A stretch of DNA of 64,000 nucleotides from Nonomuraea sp. NEAU-A123 (GTDB lineage Bacteria; Actinomycetota; Actinomycetes; Streptosporangiales; Streptosporangiaceae), in NCBI RefSeq assembly GCF_018603905.1, contig NZ_JAHFZZ010000001.1, positions 124,001-188,000 on the forward strand, in the 5' to 3' direction. This document shows positions 60,911 to 64,000 of the stretch, one piece after another. The number at the start of each line of letters is the position of its first letter. The first letter of the stretch is position 1. The notes under the pieces are model-generated. The model searched no databases. It was not told where the DNA came from and saw nothing but the letters and a program-made list of their open reading frames with translations. The position numbers and the translations under genes were made by a program.

Positions 60911-61546
60911 GTGCGCGTGTCAAAGGCTGGGCGGCTCGTCGTCCTCGTCTCCGGCTCTGGAACAAACCTACAGGCCCTGCTGGACGCTTCCGCCGACCCG
61001 GCTTACGGCGCCCGCGTGGTGGCCGTCGGCGCGGACAGGGACGGTATCGAGGGATTGGCTCGGGCGTCGCGGGCTGACGTCCCTACTTTCGTCGAAAAAC
61101 TGGGTGATTACGAGAAGCGTACGGAATGGGATGTGGCGATCGCGGGCCGCATCGCCTCGTACGAGCCCGATCTGGTGGTGTCCGCGGGCTTCATGAAGAT
61201 ACTCGGCGCCCCGACGCTCGACGCGTTCCCGCTGCTCAACACCCATCCCGCGCTGCTGCCCGCGTTCCCGGGCGCGCACGGGGTGCGCGACGCGCTCGCC
61301 TACGGCGTCAAGGTGACGGGCTGCACGGTCATGCTGGCCGACTCCGGCGTCGACAGCGGGCCGATCGTCGCCCAGGAGGCCGTGGCCGTGCTGCCGGGCG
61401 ACGACGAGGCGGTTCTGCACGAACGCATCAAGACCGTCGAGCGCCGCCTGCTCGTCGAGATCGTCGGCCGGATGGTCCGCGAGGGCTGGACGGTCAGCGG
61501 ACGTACCGTCCGCATCGGTAACCAACCAGAAGGGGAATCGAAGTGA
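60911..61546 (+). CDS. purN: Phosphoribosylglycinamide formyltransferase
   Basis: PurN transfers a formyl group from 10-formyl-tetrahydrofolate to GAR in purine synthesis. The 211-residue protein has [11 protein letters not shown] (phosphate-binding loop), SAGFMKILG, the active-site [15 protein letters not shown] with the catalytic Asn and His, and [15 protein letters not shown] containing the catalytic Asp. GTG 60911 is used; GTG 60917 is also possible. Its TGA overlaps the purH GTG, coupling the pair. Confidence 0.95.
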   Translation: MRVSKAGRLVVLVSGSGTNLQALLDASADPAYGARVVAVGADRDGIEGLARASRADVPTFVEKLGDYEKRTEWDVAIAGRIASYEPDLVVSAGFMKILGAPTLDAFPLLNTHPALLPAFPGAHGVRDALAYGVKVTGCTVMLADSGVDSGPIVAQEAVAVLPGDDEAVLHERIKTVERRLLVEIVGRMVREGWTVSGRTVRIGNQPEGESK

Positions 61547-63084
61547 CTCGCATCGCCATCCGGCGCGCGCTGATCGCGGTGTACGACAAGTCCGGGCTGG
61601 AGGAGCTGGCCAGGGCTCTCGACGGCGCGGGGGTGGAGATCGTGTCAACGGGCGGCACCGCCGCCGCCATCGCGTCCTACGGCGTCCCCGTCACCAAGGT
61701 CGAGCAGTTGACCGGCTTCCCCGAGTGCCTCGACGGCCGGGTCAAGACGCTGCATCCGCGCGTGCACGCCGGGCTGCTGGCCGACCTGACCAAGCCCCAC
61801 CACGTGGCCCAGCTCGAGGAGCTGGAGATCGACCCGTTCCAACTGGTGGTGGTCAACCTCTACCCGTTCGAGCAGACGGTGGCCTCCGGCGCGTCCGACG
61901 AGGAGTGCGTCGAGCAGATCGACATCGGCGGGCCCGCGATGATCCGCGGCGCCGCCAAGAACCACAGCACCTGCGCCGTCGTGGTCGACCCGCGTTTCTA
62001 CGGCGACGTGCTGGGCGCGCTCGCCGAGGGCGGCTTCACGCTGACCGAACGGAAGCGGCTGGCGGGCATCGCCTACGCCCAGACGGCCTCCTACGACGTG
62101 GCCGTGGCGTCCTGGTTCGCCAACGCCTACCGGGTCGACGACGACTGGCCCTCGTTCATGGGCGTCACCTGGAAGCGCAAGTCGACCCTGCGCTATGGGG
62201 AGAACCCGCACCAGTCCGCCGCCCTCTACAGCGGCGGCCTCGACGGCCTGGCCAACGCCGAGCAGGTGCACGGCAAGGAGATGTCGTACAACAACTACCT
62301 CGACGCCGACGCCGCCTGGCGGGCGGCCTGGGACTTCGCCGACCCCTGTGTCGCGATCATCAAGCACCAGAACCCGTGCGGCATCGCCGTCGGCTCCGAC
62401 GTCGCCGACGCGCACCGCAAGGCGCACGCGTGTGACCCGGTCTCGGCGTACGGGGGCGTCATCGCGGTCAACGGGGCCGTCACGGCCGAGCTGGCCGGGC
62501 AGATCGCCGAGGTGTTCACCGAGGTCGTCGTCGCGCCGTCCTACGATCCCGAGGCGCTGGCCGTGCTGACGCAGAAGAAGAACGTCCGCCTGCTGATCTG
62601 CCCCTCGGGCCCGGCGAACGCCGCCGAGTTCCGCCGGATCGACGGCGGGCTGCTCGTCCAGCAGACCGACCGGGTCAACGCTCCTGGTGACGCGCCGGAG
62701 CACTGGCAGCTCAAGGCGGGCGAGCCGGTCTCGGACGCGATGCTGGCCGATCTGGCGTTCGCGTGGCGGGCCTGCCGCTCGGTCAAGTCCAACGCCATCC
62801 TGCTGGCCTCCGGCGGGGCGACCGTGGGCGTCGGGATGGGACAGGTCAACCGGGTCGACTCGTGCCGGCTGGCGGTGGCCCGCGCCGGTGAGCGGGCCGC
62901 GGGGTCGGTGGCGGCGTCGGACGCGTTCTTCCCGTTCCCCGACGGGCTGGAGGTGCTGATCGAGGCGGGCGTCAAGGCCGTCGTGGAGCCCGGCGGGTCC
63001 GTACGCGACCAGCTCATCATCGAGGCGGCGGAGGAGGCGGGCGTGGCACTCTATTTCACGGGGACGCGCCACTTCTTCCACTGA
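61543..63084 (+). CDS. purH: Bifunctional AICAR transformylase / IMP cyclohydrolase
   Basis: PurH carries out the last two steps of IMP synthesis. Residues about 1-200 are the IMP cyclohydrolase domain (MGS-like): [29 protein letters not shown] and [11 protein letters not shown]. The rest is AICAR transformylase with [53 protein letters not shown] and FFPFPDGLE. Length (513) is normal. GTG start overlaps purN (GTGA). A canonical terminator follows. Confidence 0.97.
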   Translation: MTRIAIRRALIAVYDKSGLEELARALDGAGVEIVSTGGTAAAIASYGVPVTKVEQLTGFPECLDGRVKTLHPRVHAGLLADLTKPHHVAQLEELEIDPFQLVVVNLYPFEQTVASGASDEECVEQIDIGGPAMIRGAAKNHSTCAVVVDPRFYGDVLGALAEGGFTLTERKRLAGIAYAQTASYDVAVASWFANAYRVDDDWPSFMGVTWKRKSTLRYGENPHQSAALYSGGLDGLANAEQVHGKEMSYNNYLDADAAWRAAWDFADPCVAIIKHQNPCGIAVGSDVADAHRKAHACDPVSAYGGVIAVNGAVTAELAGQIAEVFTEVVVAPSYDPEALAVLTQKKNVRLLICPSGPANAAEFRRIDGGLLVQQTDRVNAPGDAPEHWQLKAGEPVSDAMLADLAFAWRACRSVKSNAILLASGGATVGVGMGQVNRVDSCRLAVARAGERAAGSVAASDAFFPFPDGLEVLIEAGVKAVVEPGGSVRDQLIIEAAEEAGVALYFTGTRHFFH

Positions 63085-63096
63085 TTCGTCAAGGGT

Positions 63097-63123
63097 AAAA
63101 GGGCGGCGCAAAGCCGCCCTTTT
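63097..63123 (+). terminator. Rho-independent terminator of purNH
   Basis: AAAAGGGCGGC and GCCGCCCTTTT form a perfect 11-base stem with the loop GCAAA, ending in TTTT, 12 bases after the purH stop. It is the most canonical terminator in the window. Confidence 0.95.
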
Positions 63124-63192
63124 GCACACAGGCATAGCGAATGTCCGGTTACGCTGTGGGCCTTGCCGGTCTTTTCCTCGGGAGTTCCCCTT

Positions 63193-63375
63193 ATGGCGCT
63201 GCTCGACTCAGCTCTCTATGCCTTCGTGACCATGAACGGAATCGCCACCAGCCCGGTCGTGCTGGTCGTGCTCGCCTTCATAGGTGCCTACCTGGGCGGA
63301 CGCGTCGTGGAGGTCATCCCGTTCACTCGTCGCATCATCGAGCGCCGCGAGGCGCAGGCGGCCGAGCGCGAGTAG
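63193..63375 (+). CDS. Small single-helix membrane protein
   Basis: The 60-residue product from ATG 63193 has one or two hydrophobic stretches (about 8-37) and a charged C-terminal helix (TRRIIERREAQAAERE). A GGGAG site lies 7 bases before the ATG. I recognise no family. It follows the purH terminator by 70 bases and is convergent with the ROK kinase gene, 26 bases apart. Confidence 0.55.
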   Translation: MALLDSALYAFVTMNGIATSPVVLVVLAFIGAYLGGRVVEVIPFTRRIIERREAQAAERE

Positions 63376-63401
63376 CCCGCTCGGCCGCCGGTTCGAGCGG
63401 C

Positions 63402-64000
63402 TCAGACGGCTGAACGGGAGTGGTCCCAGGCCAGCTTGGCGGCTCCGGCGAGTGCGGCTCGTACCCCCAGGGTGGTCGGCTCCACCTCCACCGCCCTGAC
63501 GAACGCCAGCCCGGCCACGTCGTCCAGGGCCCGCGCCAGCGGGTCGAACAGCACCGGTCCCGCCGCTGAGACACCGCCGCCGATGACCACCTTGGTGAGT
63601 TCGACCGCGGCCGCGGTGGAGGCGATCATGCCGGCGAGCGCCCTGGCACCGCGTTCGAACGCCGCCACCGCCACGGGATCCCCGGCCGCCGCGTCCCGCG
63701 CCAGCGCCCGTGCGTCAGCCGCCACGTCCGGTGCCAGTACCCGCGTGTCGGCCGAACCCTCCCGTGCGTCAGTCGTACCGTCCCGTGTGTCGGCCGGACC
63801 ATGCGCGCCCGGGGTCCAGCCGTTGGCCAGGGCCCAGCGGGCCAGGTTCGGGCCGCTGGAGTAGCGCTCGACGCAGCCGCGCCCGCCGCACTCGCAGCGT
63901 TCGCCGTACGGGTCGATGGACATGTGGCCGACATGTCCGGCATTTCCGTTGGGGCCGAGCAGCGGGACGCCGTCGATCACCAGCCCGCCGCCGATCCCGG
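63402..64000 (-). CDS. ROK-family sugar kinase, N-terminal part outside window
   Basis: Only the last 199 or so residues are visible; the frame runs off the right edge, starting with GIGGGLVIDG, the ROK phosphate region. The ROK zinc motif is present as GHMSIDP followed by CECGGRGCVE. VVIGGGVSAAGPVLFDPL matches the second nucleotide site. Glucokinase or another hexose or N-acetylhexosamine kinase is the likely role. Between the zinc motif and the last domain are three or four seven-residue repeats (ADTRDGT / TDAREGS / ADTRVLA), coded by a 21-bp array near 63740-63800, which is unusual for the family. Confidence 0.85.
   Translation of the reverse strand, partial: GIGGGLVIDGVPLLGPNGNAGHVGHMSIDPYGERCECGGRGCVERYSSGPNLARWALANGWTPGAHGPADTRDGTTDAREGSADTRVLAPDVAADARALARDAAAGDPVAVAAFERGARALAGMIASTAAAVELTKVVIGGGVSAAGPVLFDPLARALDDVAGLAFVRAVEVEPTTLGVRAALAGAAKLAWDHSRSAV

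Overview
The window is GC-rich DNA from an actinobacterium. The wall-polymer enzymes, WhiB-like regulator, PspC-type sensor kinase, DUF6350 protein beside purN, short stand-alone GntR regulator and frequent GTG starts suggest the order Streptosporangiales (Nonomuraea/Streptosporangium-like). This placement is an inference from gene content. No rRNA, tRNA, insertion sequence, prophage or CRISPR array was seen.

Left edge (1-4.2 kb): a GNAT acetyltransferase, a short GntR regulator, a small hypothetical protein, a large TPR protein and an HxlR regulator.

Cell-surface glycan region (4.2-33.8 kb). A minus-strand run of eleven close or overlapping genes (16162 down to 4223) starts with an acyl module: acyl carrier protein, SDR reductase, acyl-AMP ligase, LuxE-like acyl-protein synthetase and LuxC-like acyl reductase. 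It continues with a large membrane protein, a GT2-GtrA protein, two methyltransferases, a polysaccharide deacetylase and a DUF6020 membrane protein. A divergent plus-strand group (16.3-20.8 kb) encodes an unrecognised possible GT-B protein, a methyltransferase-like protein with a coiled-coil tail, and a GT2 glycosyltransferase. Next comes a complete set for CMP-pseudaminic acid: PseC and PseB (minus), PseF and PseG (plus), PseI and PseH (minus). A second GT2, a CDP-alcohol phosphotransferase, a sulfotransferase, a GT4 and an 877-residue GT2/TagF-like protein follow. The simplest reading is a pseudaminic-acid-containing phosphopolymer of the wall (teichulosonic or teichoic acid type). No exporter or attachment enzyme is in the window, so the pathway is incomplete here.

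Middle (33.9-46.8 kb): a form II-type CO-dehydrogenase-like molybdenum hydroxylase operon (S-L-M order plus CoxG), a small membrane protein, a PspC membrane protein divergent from a PspC sensor kinase/response regulator pair, a glutamate-cysteine-ligase family enzyme, a zinc metallopeptidase lipoprotein, a WhiB-like protein, a repeat-filled intergenic stretch, a CPBP protease and a PIG-L deacetylase.

Right part (46.9-64 kb): UvrD/PcrA helicase, an L,D-transpeptidase lipoprotein, three paralogous secreted proteins of unknown function interspersed with a GalE-like epimerase, a MarR regulator and a zinc-ribbon protein. Conserved housekeeping genes follow (sucCD, DUF6350 membrane protein, purNH), then a partial ROK kinase. 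Four strong hairpins mark gene ends.

Most unusual points: a lux-type fatty-acid reductase module without luciferase sitting in a sugar-polymer locus; a full pseudaminic acid pathway in a Gram-positive actinomycete; and short in-frame tandem-repeat insertions in several unrelated proteins, including six copies of an eight-residue unit inside PseG.
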